In this document: positions 26,942 through 39,229 of the stretch, one piece after another
Position numbering within the stretch: the first letter of the stretch is position 1
How the letters are laid out: each line of letters starts with the position of its first letter
NCBI RefSeq assembly: GCF_014174475.1
Contig: NZ_JACJUD010000004.1
Coordinates: forward strand, 124,001-188,000
DNA from: Aquipseudomonas ullengensis
GTDB taxonomy: Bacteria > Pseudomonadota > Gammaproteobacteria > Pseudomonadales > Pseudomonadaceae
DNA length: 64,000 nucleotides
Direction of reading: 5' to 3'
Notes under the pieces: model-generated
Databases searched by the model: none
What the model saw: the letters and a program-made list of their open reading frames with translations, nothing else
Told to the model about the DNA's origin: nothing
Position numbers and translations under genes: made by a program

Positions 26942-27779
26942 CCTGGCCGGGAAGTCTCCATTCAGCCTCAGCCGCGTGGCGATCTACGCCACCCTGATCG
27001 TTGCCTGCGCGGTCTACCTGATTCCGTTGCTGGTGATGCTGCTGACCAGCTTCAAGACGCCGGATGACATCCGTACCGGCAACCTGCTGTCGATACCCGA
27101 TGTGTTCACCCTGATCGGCTGGGTCAAGGCCTGGGACAGCGTCGGCGGCTATTTCTGGAACTCGGTGAAGATCGCCGTGCCGGCCGTGCTGATCTCCACG
27201 CTGCTCGGCGCACTCAACGGCTACGTGCTGTCGATGTGGCGCTTCAAGGGTTCGCAACTGTTCTTCGGCCTGCTGCTGTTCGGCTGCTTCCTGCCGTTCC
27301 AGGTGGTGCTGCTGCCGGCGTCCTTCACCCTTGGCAAATTCGGCCTGGCCAACACCACCGCCGGCCTGGTGCTGGTGCATGTGGTGTATGGCCTGGCGTT
27401 CACCACGCTGTTCTTTCGCAACTTCTACGTCAGCGTGCCGGATGCCCTGGTGCGGGCTGCGCGCCTGGATGGCGCGGGGTTCTTCACCATCTTCGGGCGG
27501 ATCCTGCTGCCCATGTCGATCCCCACGATCATGGTCTGCCTGATCTGGCAGTTCACCCAGATCTGGAACGACTTTCTGTTCGGCGTGGTGTTCGCCAGTG
27601 GCGACACCCAGCCCATCACCGTGGCCCTCAACAACCTGGTCAACACCAGCACCGGGGCCAAGGAATACAACGTCGACATGGCCGCCGCGATGATCGCCGG
27701 CCTGCCCACTCTGCTGGTCTACGTCGTAGCCGGTAAATATTTCCTGCGCGGCCTGACGGCTGGCGCAGTCAAAGGCTGA
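26934..27779 (+). CDS. gtsC: Glucose ABC transporter permease GtsC
   Basis: 281 aa, six predicted membrane helices, MalG-type. EAA loop: VRAARLDGAGFFTIFGRILLP. The N-terminal cytoplasmic stretch (MTSLAGKSPFSLSRVAIY) is short, and the protein ends at LTAGAVKG. The start lies inside gtsB and the stop is 11 bp before gtsD, so all three are cotranscribed and probably translationally coupled. It partners GtsB in the membrane. Confidence 0.94.
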   Translation: MTSLAGKSPFSLSRVAIYATLIVACAVYLIPLLVMLLTSFKTPDDIRTGNLLSIPDVFTLIGWVKAWDSVGGYFWNSVKIAVPAVLISTLLGALNGYVLSMWRFKGSQLFFGLLLFGCFLPFQVVLLPASFTLGKFGLANTTAGLVLVHVVYGLAFTTLFFRNFYVSVPDALVRAARLDGAGFFTIFGRILLPMSIPTIMVCLIWQFTQIWNDFLFGVVFASGDTQPITVALNNLVNTSTGAKEYNVDMAAAMIAGLPTLLVYVVAGKYFLRGLTAGAVKG

Positions 27780-27790
27780 GGTAACGATCC

Positions 27791-30273
<2,483 letters not shown>

Positions 30274-30291
30274 CCGGGCAGGAGGGGCGTC

Positions 30292-31185
30292 GTGGTGGTC
30301 GTTGAACCACACCTCGCGCCTGCCGGGCGCAGCGCGCTGGCGGAACATCCGCTGGCGGCGCTGTTCCGATTTTCGTCGCGCCAGGTGTTCCGCTGGGACA
30401 GGCATCAAGGGCGCGACCTGCTGCTGATCGAGCATCCGTTGTGTCAGGCGGTGTTCAGTCGGCAGGGCGGTCAGTTGTTGCACTTCCAGCCGCGTGGTCA
30501 GCGCCCGTGGCTGTGGTGTGCGGCGCACTGGCATAACCTCGGCGCCATTCGCGGCGGGGTTCCGATTTGCTGGCCGTGGTTCGGCCGCCATCCCAATGAA
30601 AGTGGTTGGCCGCATCATGGCTGGGCGCGGCTGAATGACTGGCGCCTGGTGAGCAAGGAGAGCGACCGACACGGCGTGTACCTGGTCTGGCGGCTGGAAC
30701 TGTGCGACTGGCGGGTGGAACTGCATGCCCGCCTGGGTGCGGAGCTGGACCTGCAACTGGTGACGCAGCACAGCGACAGCGAAGCCTGCCAGCTCAGCCA
30801 TGCCCTGCATGCCTACTGGGCGGTCAGCGACGTGTCGCGGGTCAGCCTGGGTGGGCTGGAAGGCGCGCGTGGCCAGGATCTGCTGCTGCGCCAACCCTGT
30901 CAGCAGGACGGCGAGCTGCGTGTCGCCGAAGGTTGTCATCGAGTTTTTCGCCAGGCGGGGGCTCTGCATCTGCAGGACCTGGCGTGGCAGCGACGCCTGC
31001 GCATCGATACCGGCGCAGGCCCCAATTGCGTGGTCTGGCACCCCGGTGGCCGGCCGCTTGGTGATGTGTCCTGGCGCGAGGCACTGGGGTTTCTCAGTGT
31101 GCAGGTGGCTGGCTGTGGTGCTGACAGCCTGACCCTGGAGCCAGGCGCCGAGGCCCGGCTAAGCCTGCGGGCCAGGCTGGAGTAG
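30292..31185 (+). CDS. D-hexose-6-phosphate mutarotase (YeaD-like)
   Basis: 297 aa. Interconverts alpha and beta anomers of glucose-6-phosphate so that Zwf, which uses the beta form, is supplied. The family segment IRGGVPICWPWFG and the following HGWARLNDW are visible, with the catalytic His within the HHGWAR region. It starts at GTG with GGAGG at good spacing, 18 bp after oprB, so it is the last gene of the gts-oprB unit. Convergent with hexR (stops 13 bp apart). Confidence 0.9.
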   Translation: MVVVEPHLAPAGRSALAEHPLAALFRFSSRQVFRWDRHQGRDLLLIEHPLCQAVFSRQGGQLLHFQPRGQRPWLWCAAHWHNLGAIRGGVPICWPWFGRHPNESGWPHHGWARLNDWRLVSKESDRHGVYLVWRLELCDWRVELHARLGAELDLQLVTQHSDSEACQLSHALHAYWAVSDVSRVSLGGLEGARGQDLLLRQPCQQDGELRVAEGCHRVFRQAGALHLQDLAWQRRLRIDTGAGPNCVVWHPGGRPLGDVSWREALGFLSVQVAGCGADSLTLEPGAEARLSLRARLE

Positions 31186-31198
31186 GGCGGTGAGGTCT

Positions 31199-32068
31199 TT
31201 ACTCGGTTTCGGCGTCGCTGGGGAAGCGGCTGGCGTTGAGGCTTTCCTTGATCTTGCGCAGGTGCGGCTGGAAGTCCACGCCGCGGCGCAGGGTCATGCC
31301 GGTGGCCAGCACATCGAGCACCGTGAGCTGGATGATGCGCGAAGTCATCGGCATGTAGATGTCGGTGTCTTCCGGCAACGGGATGTTCAGGCTCAGGGTG
31401 CTGGCCTTGGCCAGCGGCGAGTCGGCAGCGGTCAGGCCGAGTACCGAGGCGCCGTTCTGTCGCGCCGCACGCGCCACTTCCACCAGTTCTCGGGTGCGTC
31501 CGGTGTAGGAAATGATCACGAACAGATCACCGGTATGTGCCACCGACGCCAGCATGCGCTGCATCAGTACGTCGGAGTGGGCGGAAACCGCGAGGTTGAA
31601 GCGGAAGAACTTGTGCTGGGCATCCAGGGCTACCGAGGCCGAGGCGCCGAGGCCGAAGAAGTGGATCTGCCGAGCCTGGATCAGCAGGTCGACGGCGCGG
31701 CTGATCAGCTGCGGATCAAGCGCTTTGCAGGCGCTGTCCAATGAGGTGATGGCGCTGCCGAAGATCTTGCTGGTGTAGGCCTCGGGGCCATCGTCGGCTT
31801 CCACTGCGCGGCTGACGTAGGCCGCGCCGCTGGCCAGGCTCTGCGCCAGCTGCATCTTCAGCTCGGGATAGCCGCCGACACCGAAGGAGCGGCAGAAGCG
31901 ATTCACCGTCGGTTCGCTGACCTGGGCAGCCTGGGCCAGCGCCGCAATGCTGTAGCGGGTGGCTTGCTGCGGGGCGGCGAGGATCACTTCGGCGACCTTG
32001 CGCTCGGCCTTGTTCAGCTCGCCAAGGCGATTCTGGATCTGCTCCAGCAGGTTGTTCACTCGGTCCAT
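31199..32068 (-). CDS. hexR: Transcriptional repressor HexR
   Basis: 289 aa RpiR-family regulator. N-terminal HTH_6 domain ([34 protein letters not shown]) and C-terminal SIS sugar-phosphate domain ([35 protein letters not shown]). It binds KDPG and represses zwf-pgl-eda, edd-glk and gap genes in pseudomonads. The start at 32068 ([12 protein letters not shown]) has AGGA upstream; an in-frame ATG at 32128 would reach toward the zwf operator. Divergent from zwf with a 181-bp shared region holding a palindrome. Confidence 0.95.
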   Translation of the reverse strand: MDRVNNLLEQIQNRLGELNKAERKVAEVILAAPQQATRYSIAALAQAAQVSEPTVNRFCRSFGVGGYPELKMQLAQSLASGAAYVSRAVEADDGPEAYTSKIFGSAITSLDSACKALDPQLISRAVDLLIQARQIHFFGLGASASVALDAQHKFFRFNLAVSAHSDVLMQRMLASVAHTGDLFVIISYTGRTRELVEVARAARQNGASVLGLTAADSPLAKASTLSLNIPLPEDTDIYMPMTSRIIQLTVLDVLATGMTLRRGVDFQPHLRKIKESLNASRFPSDAETE

Positions 32069-32161
32069 GTCGGTTCCTGGGGCTGAAAACGGTGGCCTAT
32101 CGTACTGAGCACCTCGGTGCGCAGCCATAGGAATCTGGGGTTGGATGTCTAGGTTACGGGT

Positions 32162-32185
32162 AAATGTTGTTTTATTACTACATTT
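32162..32185. promoter_or_regulatory. HexR-type operator in the hexR-zwf region
   Basis: Imperfect palindrome AAATGTTGT-TTTATT-ACTACATTT (17 of 18 arm bases complementary in register), containing TTGT at 32167-32170. It resembles the P. putida zwf operator and suits autoregulation of hexR and control of zwf. Confidence 0.6.
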
Positions 32186-32236
32186 TCTCTTGATGGATAG
32201 CGAAAGCGGGTGTATTCATATGGCCATGTTTGACGA

Positions 32237-32244
32237 AAGAACAA
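32237..32244 (+). promoter_or_regulatory. Candidate Crc/Hfq CA motif before zwf
   Basis: AAGAACAA fits AAnAAnAA and lies five bases before the zwf ATG, overlapping the place where the ribosome-binding site would be. Confidence 0.4.
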
Positions 32245-32249
32245 ATAAA

Positions 32250-33719
32250 ATGATTCCGCAATCCATTGAAGCCTGCACGCTTGCTCTGTTTGGCGCCTCC
32301 GGCGACCTGGCCCTGCGCAAGCTGTTTCCCGCGCTTTATCAGCTTGATCAGGCCGGGCTGCTGCATGCCGATACCCGTATCCTGGCCCTCGGCCGCGAAA
32401 GCGGTGAGCCACAGCAGCACCTGGCTGTGATCGACCAGCACCTGCGCCTGCATGTGGCGGCCGATGACCTTGATGACGCGACGCTACAACGCTTCAGCGC
32501 GCGCCTCGATTACCTGAGCATGGATTTTCTCAGCGCTGAGGCTTACCCGGCGTTGGCCGACAAGCTCGGCCGCGTCGAGCAGCTGATTGCCTACTTCGCC
32601 ACGCCGGCCTCGGTATACGGCGCGATCTGCAGTGGCCTGGCGCACAGCGGCTTGGCCGAGCGCACCCGCGTGGTACTGGAAAAGCCGATCGGTCATGACC
32701 TGGCGTCCTCGCTAGCGGTCAACGATGCCGTGGCGCGCTACTTTCCGGAAAGCCGCATCTACCGGATCGACCACTACCTGGGCAAGGAGACGGTGCAAAA
32801 CCTGATTGCCCTGCGCTTTGCCAACAGCCTGTTCGAAAGCCAGTGGAACCAGCACCACATCTCCCACGTGGAGATCACCGTGGCCGAGCAGGTGGGCATC
32901 GAAGGGCGCTGGGGCTATTTCGACCAGGCCGGCCAGCTGCGCGACATGATCCAGAACCACTTGCTGCAACTGCTCTGCCTGGTGGCCATGGACCCGCCGA
33001 GCGACCTGTCGGCCGACAGCATCCGCGACGAGAAGGTCAAGGTGCTCAAGGCCCTGGCGCCGATCACCGCCGAGCAGCTCGGCCAGCAAGTGGTACGCGG
33101 CCAATACGTGGCCGGCAGCATCAAGGGCAAGGCGGTGCCGGGCTACCTGGAAGAAGACAACGCCAATGCGCAGAGCCACACCGAGACCTTCGTCGCCCTG
33201 CGCGCGGAAATCCGCAACTGGCGCTGGTCCGGGGTGCCGTTCTACCTGCGCACCGGCAAACGCATGCCGCAGAAGCTGTCGCAGATCGTCATCCACTTCA
33301 AGGAGCCGCCGCACTACATCTTCGCCCCCGAGCAGCGGCCGCTGATCAGCAACCGGCTGATCATCCGCCTGCAACCGGACGAAGGTATCTCGCTGCAGGT
33401 GATGACCAAGGAGCAAGGCCTGGATAAAGGCATGCAACTGCGCAGCGGCCCCTTGCAGCTGAGTTTTTCCGATACTTACCGCAGCATGCGCATCCCCGAT
33501 GCTTATGAACGCTTGCTGCTCGAAGTGATGAAGGGCAACCAGAACCTCTTCGTGCGCAAGGACGAAATCGAATACGCCTGGCAGTGGTGCGATCAGTTGA
33601 TCGCCGGCTGGCAGCGCCAAGGCAGCGCGCCCAAGCCCTATGCGGCGGGCACCTGGGGGCCGGCGGCCTCCATTGCGTTGATCACCCGTGATGGCAAGGA
33701 CTGGTATGGCGATCTCTAA
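32250..33719 (+). CDS. zwf: Glucose-6-phosphate 1-dehydrogenase
   Basis: 489 aa from the chosen ATG, equal to the P. aeruginosa enzyme. Oxidises glucose-6-phosphate to 6-phosphogluconolactone, reducing NAD(P)+. Nucleotide-binding [11 protein letters not shown] near the start and the active-site signature RIDHYLGKE are present. Family alignment places the start at [15 protein letters not shown]; in-frame ATGs at 32220 and 32226 would add unconserved residues, and none of the choices has a strong Shine-Dalgarno site. The 3' end overlaps pgl by 14 bp. HexR operator and CA motif lie upstream. Confidence 0.96.
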   Translation: MIPQSIEACTLALFGASGDLALRKLFPALYQLDQAGLLHADTRILALGRESGEPQQHLAVIDQHLRLHVAADDLDDATLQRFSARLDYLSMDFLSAEAYPALADKLGRVEQLIAYFATPASVYGAICSGLAHSGLAERTRVVLEKPIGHDLASSLAVNDAVARYFPESRIYRIDHYLGKETVQNLIALRFANSLFESQWNQHHISHVEITVAEQVGIEGRWGYFDQAGQLRDMIQNHLLQLLCLVAMDPPSDLSADSIRDEKVKVLKALAPITAEQLGQQVVRGQYVAGSIKGKAVPGYLEEDNANAQSHTETFVALRAEIRNWRWSGVPFYLRTGKRMPQKLSQIVIHFKEPPHYIFAPEQRPLISNRLIIRLQPDEGISLQVMTKEQGLDKGMQLRSGPLQLSFSDTYRSMRIPDAYERLLLEVMKGNQNLFVRKDEIEYAWQWCDQLIAGWQRQGSAPKPYAAGTWGPAASIALITRDGKDWYGDL

Positions 33720-34422
33720 TCTCAAACTGCCGGCGCAGGTGCTCGGCTTCGGCCTGAGCAACGCCGAACAGCTGGCCGGCGAACTGGCCGTGACCGTGGC
33801 CAATGCGCTGCGCCTGGCTATCGAAACCCGTGGTGTGGCCAGTCTGGTGGTATCCGGCGGGCGCAGCCCGATTGTGTTCTTCGAGCGCCTGGCGCGTCAG
33901 GAACTGGACTGGTCGCGGGTGGCCGTCAGCCTGGCGGATGAACGCTGGGTGCCGGTCAGCCATGCCGACAGCAATGAGGGCCTGGTGCGTCGCCACCTGC
34001 TGCAAGGCGCGGCAGCCAAGGCGCGCTTCGTCGGCCTTTACCAGCCGGCAGCAAGCCTGGAAGAGTCGGCGGCGCTGGCGCACCTGGCGCTGGCCGAGTT
34101 GCCGCAGCCGATCGACGTGCTGGTGCTGGGCATGGGTGAGGACGGGCATACCGCGTCGCTGTTCCCCGCCAGCATCAATCTCGACCTGGCATTGAGCGTC
34201 GATTGCACGCAGCGCTGCCTGCCGATGCACGCGCCCAGCGTGCCGCATCAGCGCCTGAGCATGCCGCTGGCACTGCTGGCCGGGGCGCGCCTGACCCTGC
34301 TGGCTGTGCAGGGACGCGGCAAGCTCGACACCTTGAAGCAGGCCCTGGCCGCCGAGGGGGATGCGCAGATGCCGATTCGCGCCTTCCTCCGTCACCCTCT
34401 TGAAATCTACTGGTGCCCCTGA
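33706..34422 (+). CDS. pgl: 6-phosphogluconolactonase
   Basis: 238 aa, the usual DevB/Pgl length. Hydrolyses 6-phosphogluconolactone. Conserved segments: [12 protein letters not shown] (phosphate loop), LADERWVP with the DER motif, and [14 protein letters not shown]. The start at 33706 ([11 protein letters not shown]) agrees with the P. aeruginosa protein and lies inside the zwf 3' end, indicating coupled translation. Followed 17 bp later by eda. Confidence 0.95.
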   Translation: MAISNLKLPAQVLGFGLSNAEQLAGELAVTVANALRLAIETRGVASLVVSGGRSPIVFFERLARQELDWSRVAVSLADERWVPVSHADSNEGLVRRHLLQGAAAKARFVGLYQPAASLEESAALAHLALAELPQPIDVLVLGMGEDGHTASLFPASINLDLALSVDCTQRCLPMHAPSVPHQRLSMPLALLAGARLTLLAVQGRGKLDTLKQALAAEGDAQMPIRAFLRHPLEIYWCP

Positions 34423-34439
34423 GCCCGAAGGATCGCCCC

Positions 34440-35132
34440 ATGAGCAGTGTTTCCCCTCAGTCGCTGAGCTGCCGCGACGCGGTGCCGAGCATGGCCGACA
34501 AGGCGCAGTTGATCGACCGTCTGTGTGCCGAGGCGCGCATCCTGCCGGTGATCACCATCGAGCGTGAAGAAGACATCCTGCCGCTCGCCGATGCCCTGGC
34601 CGCTGGCGGCCTGCGCACCCTGGAAATCACCTTGCGCTCCGAATTCGGCCTGCGTGCTATTCGCCTGCTGCGTAAGCAGCGTCCGCAGCTGTGCGTGGGC
34701 GCCGGCACCGTGCTCGATGAGCTGATGCTGGCCGAAGCCGAAGCTGCCGGGGCACAGTTCATCGTGACCCCGGGCTGCACCGCCGAGCTGCTGCGCGCCG
34801 GTGTCTACAGCCCGCTGCCGTTGCTGCCGGGCATCAGCAGTGCCTCGGAAATCATGCTCGGTTACGCCCTGGGCTATCGCCGCTTCAAGCTGTTTCCCGC
34901 GGAAATTTCCGGTGGTGTGGCCGCCCTCAAGGCCCTTGGCGGACCGTTCGGCAACGTGCGCTTTTGCCCCACCGGCGGCGTCGTGCCAAGCAATGTGCGC
35001 GACTACCTGGCCCAGCCCAATGTGATGTGCGTGGGCGGTACCTGGATGATGGACCGCGCCTGGATTCGCCAGGGCGACTGGGCGCGCATCCAGGCTGCCA
35101 GCGCCGAAGCCCTGCAACTGCTGGATAGCTGA
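34440..35132 (+). CDS. eda: 2-keto-3-deoxy-6-phosphogluconate aldolase
   Basis: 230 aa class I aldolase cleaving KDPG to pyruvate and glyceraldehyde-3-phosphate. The catalytic Lys lies in YRRFKLFPAEISGG and the Glu in ILPVITIEREED. The substrate loop segments TPGCTAELLRAG and FCPTGGV are present. ATG at 34440 with AGGA upstream is preferred; it gives a longer N-terminus than some homologues, and an internal ATG at 34518 (MADKAQLIDRL) is an alternative. Third gene of zwf-pgl-eda. Confidence 0.95.
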   Translation: MSSVSPQSLSCRDAVPSMADKAQLIDRLCAEARILPVITIEREEDILPLADALAAGGLRTLEITLRSEFGLRAIRLLRKQRPQLCVGAGTVLDELMLAEAEAAGAQFIVTPGCTAELLRAGVYSPLPLLPGISSASEIMLGYALGYRRFKLFPAEISGGVAALKALGGPFGNVRFCPTGGVVPSNVRDYLAQPNVMCVGGTWMMDRAWIRQGDWARIQAASAEALQLLDS

Positions 35133-35160
35133 ACCCCATTCCCACCGTGAGAGGTTGACC

Positions 35161-35325
35161 ATGACTGACTCCACCCGGCTGGACACACGCGAGCCCGAAG
35201 CGGCCGAACAGGCTTACCCGCGTGACTTCGATATCCGCGCGCGCTACGCCGAGCAGCAGGAGCTGCTGAGCCCGCACAGTGAAGCGGAGCAGGGCGAGAC
35301 GCCCGCCACCAGCCGCGCGCACTGA
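35161..35325 (+). CDS. 54-aa acidic small protein between eda and gapN
   Basis: Short frame starting MTDSTRLDTREPEAAEQAYP and ending TPATSRAH. GAGG at proper spacing precedes the ATG. The gene sits 28 bp after eda and 27 bp before the next start, in operon-like spacing, and no other frame here is plausible. Composition is hydrophilic and acidic, likely unstructured. No homologue known to me. Confidence 0.5.
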   Translation: MTDSTRLDTREPEAAEQAYPRDFDIRARYAEQQELLSPHSEAEQGETPATSRAH

Positions 35326-35352
35326 ACCTCACCTTTTTCTTCAGGCACCGTC

Positions 35353-36978
35353 ATGACCACAGCAAGCCAGCTCGAGCACCTGTTTCCCACCGCCGCCGAG
35401 ATTCCCGAGCGATACCGCCCCGGCGCGCCCATCGAGCAGCGTGAGTATCTGCTCAATGGCGAACTGGTGCGCTGGGATGGCCCGCTGGCGACCGTGCGCA
35501 GCCCGATCTTCCTGGCCAGCGAGCAGGGCGATACACAAGTGGCGCTGGGCAGCACGCCGCTGCTGGATGCCGAGGCCGCGCTGGCGGCGCTGGATGCCGC
35601 CGTGCAGGCCTATGACCACGGCCAGGGTCTGTGGCCGAACCTGCGCGTGGCTGAGCGCATCCAGCATGTCGAGCATTTCCTCAAGCGCATGCGCGAGCAG
35701 CGCGAGGCGGTGGTGCGCTTGCTGATGTGGGAGATCGGCAAGAACCTCAAGGATTCGGAGAAAGAGTTCGACCGCACTTGCGACTACATCGTCGACACCA
35801 TCGAGTCGCTCAAGGAACTGGACCGCCATTCCAGCCGCTTCGAGCTGGAGCAGGGCACCCTCGGCCAGATCCGCCGCGTACCGCTGGGCGTGGCGCTGTG
35901 CATGGGTCCGTACAACTACCCGCTGAACGAGACCTTCACCACGTTGATCCCGGCGCTGATCATGGGCAACACCGTGGTGTTCAAGCCGGCCAAGTTCGGC
36001 GTGCTGCTGATCCGCCCGTTGCTCGAGGCCTTCCGCGACAGCTTCCCGCCAGGGGTGATCAACATCATCTACGGCCGTGGCCGCGAGACGGTCAGTGCGC
36101 TGATGGCCAGCGGCAAGATCGATGTGTTCGCCTTTATCGGCACGCACAAGGGTGCCGCCGACCTGAAGAAGCTGCACCCGCGCCCACACCGCCTGCGCGC
36201 CGCGCTGGGCCTGGATGCGAAGAACCCCGGCATCGTCCTGCCGCAGGTCGACCTCGATAATGCGGTGAACGAAGCCATCACCGGCGCGCTGTCGTTCAAC
36301 GGCCAGCGCTGCACGGCGCTGAAGATCCTCTTGGTCCACGAAGACGTGCTTGACGCCTTCCTCGAAAAATTCACCGCCAAGCTCGCCGCGCTCAAACCCG
36401 GCATGCCCTGGGACGATGGCGTGGCACTGACCCCTCTGCCTGAGCCGGGTAAGGTCGAGTACCTCAACGGCCTGCTCGACGACGCCGTGGCCAAGGGCGC
36501 GCGGGTGGTCAACCCAAACGGCGGCGCGCACCGGCAGAGTTTCTTCTACCCGGCGCTGCTGAGCCCGGTGACGCCGGCCATGCGCCTGTACCACGAGGAG
36601 CAGTTCGGTCCGTTGGTGCCCGTGGTGCCGTACCGCGAGGTGAAGGAGGTGATCGACTATGTGCTGCACTCCGACTACGGCCAGCAGCTGAGCATCTTCG
36701 GCAACGACTCGGCGCAGGTCGGGCGCCTGGTGGATGCTTTCGTCAACCAGGTCGGTCGCATCAACATCAACGCGCAGTGCCAGCGCGGCCCGGACAGTTT
36801 TCCCTTCAACGGCCGAAAGAATTCAGCCGAGGGCACGCTGTCGGTACAGGACGCCCTGCGCGTGTTCTCCATTCGCACCCTGGTGGCGACCCGCTTCAAT
36901 CCGGAGAACAAGGAGCTGATCAGCGAGATCATCCGCAACCGCGAATCGGGGTTCATCACTACCGATTACATCTTCTAA
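35353..36978 (+). CDS. gapN: NADP-dependent glyceraldehyde-3-phosphate dehydrogenase (GapN-like ALDH)
   Basis: 541-aa aldehyde dehydrogenase. It would oxidise glyceraldehyde-3-phosphate, the Eda product, directly to 3-phosphoglycerate with NADPH formation. The catalytic Cys320 is in SFNGQRCTALK; the cofactor region is CMGPYNYPLNET ... KPAKFG. Where most ALDHs have ELGGKNP with the general-base Glu, this protein reads AALGLDAKNPGIV, so the usual Glu is absent or displaced. Location after eda supports a role on the triose branch. The exact substrate is inferred from context; a different semialdehyde is possible. Confidence 0.8.
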   Translation: MTTASQLEHLFPTAAEIPERYRPGAPIEQREYLLNGELVRWDGPLATVRSPIFLASEQGDTQVALGSTPLLDAEAALAALDAAVQAYDHGQGLWPNLRVAERIQHVEHFLKRMREQREAVVRLLMWEIGKNLKDSEKEFDRTCDYIVDTIESLKELDRHSSRFELEQGTLGQIRRVPLGVALCMGPYNYPLNETFTTLIPALIMGNTVVFKPAKFGVLLIRPLLEAFRDSFPPGVINIIYGRGRETVSALMASGKIDVFAFIGTHKGAADLKKLHPRPHRLRAALGLDAKNPGIVLPQVDLDNAVNEAITGALSFNGQRCTALKILLVHEDVLDAFLEKFTAKLAALKPGMPWDDGVALTPLPEPGKVEYLNGLLDDAVAKGARVVNPNGGAHRQSFFYPALLSPVTPAMRLYHEEQFGPLVPVVPYREVKEVIDYVLHSDYGQQLSIFGNDSAQVGRLVDAFVNQVGRININAQCQRGPDSFPFNGRKNSAEGTLSVQDALRVFSIRTLVATRFNPENKELISEIIRNRESGFITTDYIF

Positions 36979-37120
36979 TTGCGGCTTTCTCCGGGCCTGC
37001 AGGGCCCGCTGTCAGGGCGCTGCTGCAACAGCCCGCCCGGTGACCGTGCGGCGCGGATGCAATTTACCCGGTGCTCCGCTAGGATTAGCCCCTTCCGCTT
37101 CCCAGCTGCGACGGTTTTCG

Positions 37121-39208
37121 ATGAGTTATCAGGTTCTTGCACGTAAATGGCGTCCGCGCTCGTTCCGCGAAATGGTCGGCCAGACCCATGTGCTCAAGGC
37201 CCTGATCAACGCCCTGGACAGCCAGCGCCTGCACCATGCGTACCTGTTCACCGGTACCCGCGGGGTGGGCAAGACCACCATCGCGCGGATCATCGCCAAG
37301 TGCCTGAACTGCGAAACCGGCATCAGCTCGACGCCCTGCGGCACCTGTTCGGTGTGTCGGGAGATTGATGAGGGCCGCTTCGTCGACCTGATCGAAGTCG
37401 ACGCCGCCAGCCGCACCAAGGTCGAAGACACCCGCGAGCTGCTGGAAAATGTGCAGTACGCACCCAGCCGCGGACGCTACAAGGTCTACCTGATTGACGA
37501 AGTGCACATGCTCTCCACGCACTCGTTCAACGCGCTGCTCAAGACCCTCGAAGAGCCGCCACCCCACGTCAAGTTCCTGCTGGCCACCACCGACCCACAG
37601 AAGTTGCCGGTGACCATCCTCTCGCGCTGCCTGCAGTTCTCCCTGAAGAACATGCCGCCCGAGCGTGTGGTCGAGCACCTGACCCACGTGCTGACGGCCG
37701 AGAACATCCCGTTCGAAGACGACGCCCTGTGGTTGCTCGGTCGCGCAGCCGATGGCTCGATGCGCGACGCCATGAGTCTCACCGACCAGTCCATCGCCTT
37801 CGGCGAGGGCAAGGTGCTGGCTGCTGACGTGCGTTCCATGCTCGGCACCCTCGATCACGGCCAGGTCTACGGCGTGCTGCATGCACTGCTCGAAGGCGAT
37901 GCCCGCGCCTTGCTGGAGGCCGTGCGCCACCTGGCCGAGCAAGGCCCGGACTGGGGTGGTGTGCTGGCGGAAATACTCAATGTGCTGCACCGCGTCGCCG
38001 TGGCCCAGGCCCTGCCGGATGCGGTGGACAACGGCCATGGCGATCGCGAGCGCGTACTGGCGCTGGCCCAGGCGTTGCCAGCCGAAGATGTGCAGTTCTA
38101 CTACCAGATGGGCTTGATCGGCCGCCGCGACCTGCCGCTGGCGCCGGACCCGCGCAGTGGCTTCGAGATGGTCTTGCTGCGCATGCTGGCGTTCCGCCCG
38201 GCGGATGCCGATGGAGCGCCACGCTCACCGCTGAAGGAATTACCTTCAAAGCCACTGGGAATCAGCAAGGCCACAGCTGATTCCACGAACAACCCAGTGG
38301 CCGGCGCAGCCATTGCTGCCGTGCCGGCACCTATCGCATCTCCTGTTGCGGCCGCGTCCGTCGTTTCGGCTCCGGTGCCGATCGCCGCGCCGGTTGCTGC
38401 CGAGCCTGCTCCAGCACCTGTGGCACCTGTAGTGGTACCTGTGGCTAGCGTGGCGCCGGTCAGCGAGCCGGTTGTCGAGGCCCCGGTTGTCGATCTGCCT
38501 TGGGAGACACCTGCGAACCCGCCTGCACTGGCGGTTACCGAGCCAGTCCCCGAGCCGCTTGCCGCCATGCCTGTAGAGGTCGAACCGGTGCCGCTGGCAG
38601 CGCCCGCTGCGGTTGATCCGGCGCCTGCTGTCGTAGCGGTGGCCCCGGCCACCGTGGCACCCGTTGTTGCAGAAGCCGAGGAGGGTGATGACGACGAGCC
38701 GCCGCCCGGCGACTACGACTACGCCGAAACCGATGCGGAAAACCTCGACTACGACTTCGATGTTGCGGCTGCCGAGCCGGCTGTCGAGGCTGAACCCTTG
38801 CCGGCGTCCAAGCCCGCCACCGGGTTGGCAGCAGAGTGGCTGGAGCTGTTCCCGCGCCTGGGGCTGTCCGGCATGACCGGCAGCATCGGCGCCAACTGCA
38901 CGCTGATCGAGACCAATGGCGACGACTGGCTGCTGCACCTGGACCCAGGTCACAGTGCGCTGTTCAATGCCACCCAGCAGCGGCGTCTCAACGATGCGCT
39001 GGACCAGCACCTGGGGCGTACCATCAAGCTGCGCATCGAGCTGATCCTGCCTGAGCAGGAAACCCCGGCCCAGGCCGCTTCGCGCAAGCGCGCCGAGCGT
39101 CAGCGCCAGGCCGAGCAGTCGATTCACGCCGATCCGCTGATCCAGCAGATGATTCAACAATTCGGTGCGGTGATCCGCGCCGACTCCATCGAACCCCTGA
39201 CTCCCTAA
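37121..39208 (+). CDS. dnaX: DNA polymerase III subunit tau (clamp loader)
   Basis: 695 aa. AAA+ ATPase loading the beta clamp and tethering polymerase cores. Start MSYQVLARKWRPRSFREMVGQ is canonical. Walker A is GTRGVGKTT; zinc cysteines occur in CLNCETG and CGTCSVC; Walker B is VYLIDEVHML; the SRC motif is ILSRCLQF. Residues about 390-570 form a Pro/Ala/Val-rich linker followed by an acidic stretch, then the tau-specific C-terminal domain contacting the polymerase. I see no A-AAA-AAG slippery site, so a short gamma by frameshifting is not apparent. ybaB follows 21 bp later. Confidence 0.96.
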   Translation: MSYQVLARKWRPRSFREMVGQTHVLKALINALDSQRLHHAYLFTGTRGVGKTTIARIIAKCLNCETGISSTPCGTCSVCREIDEGRFVDLIEVDAASRTKVEDTRELLENVQYAPSRGRYKVYLIDEVHMLSTHSFNALLKTLEEPPPHVKFLLATTDPQKLPVTILSRCLQFSLKNMPPERVVEHLTHVLTAENIPFEDDALWLLGRAADGSMRDAMSLTDQSIAFGEGKVLAADVRSMLGTLDHGQVYGVLHALLEGDARALLEAVRHLAEQGPDWGGVLAEILNVLHRVAVAQALPDAVDNGHGDRERVLALAQALPAEDVQFYYQMGLIGRRDLPLAPDPRSGFEMVLLRMLAFRPADADGAPRSPLKELPSKPLGISKATADSTNNPVAGAAIAAVPAPIASPVAAASVVSAPVPIAAPVAAEPAPAPVAPVVVPVASVAPVSEPVVEAPVVDLPWETPANPPALAVTEPVPEPLAAMPVEVEPVPLAAPAAVDPAPAVVAVAPATVAPVVAEAEEGDDDEPPPGDYDYAETDAENLDYDFDVAAAEPAVEAEPLPASKPATGLAAEWLELFPRLGLSGMTGSIGANCTLIETNGDDWLLHLDPGHSALFNATQQRRLNDALDQHLGRTIKLRIELILPEQETPAQAASRKRAERQRQAEQSIHADPLIQQMIQQFGAVIRADSIEPLTP

Positions 39209-39229
39209 TTGAAAGCTGAGGAACCCATC

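Noticed and set aside
37121..39208. Programmed frameshift in dnaX
   Set aside because: No A-AAA-AAG-type slippery heptamer found.
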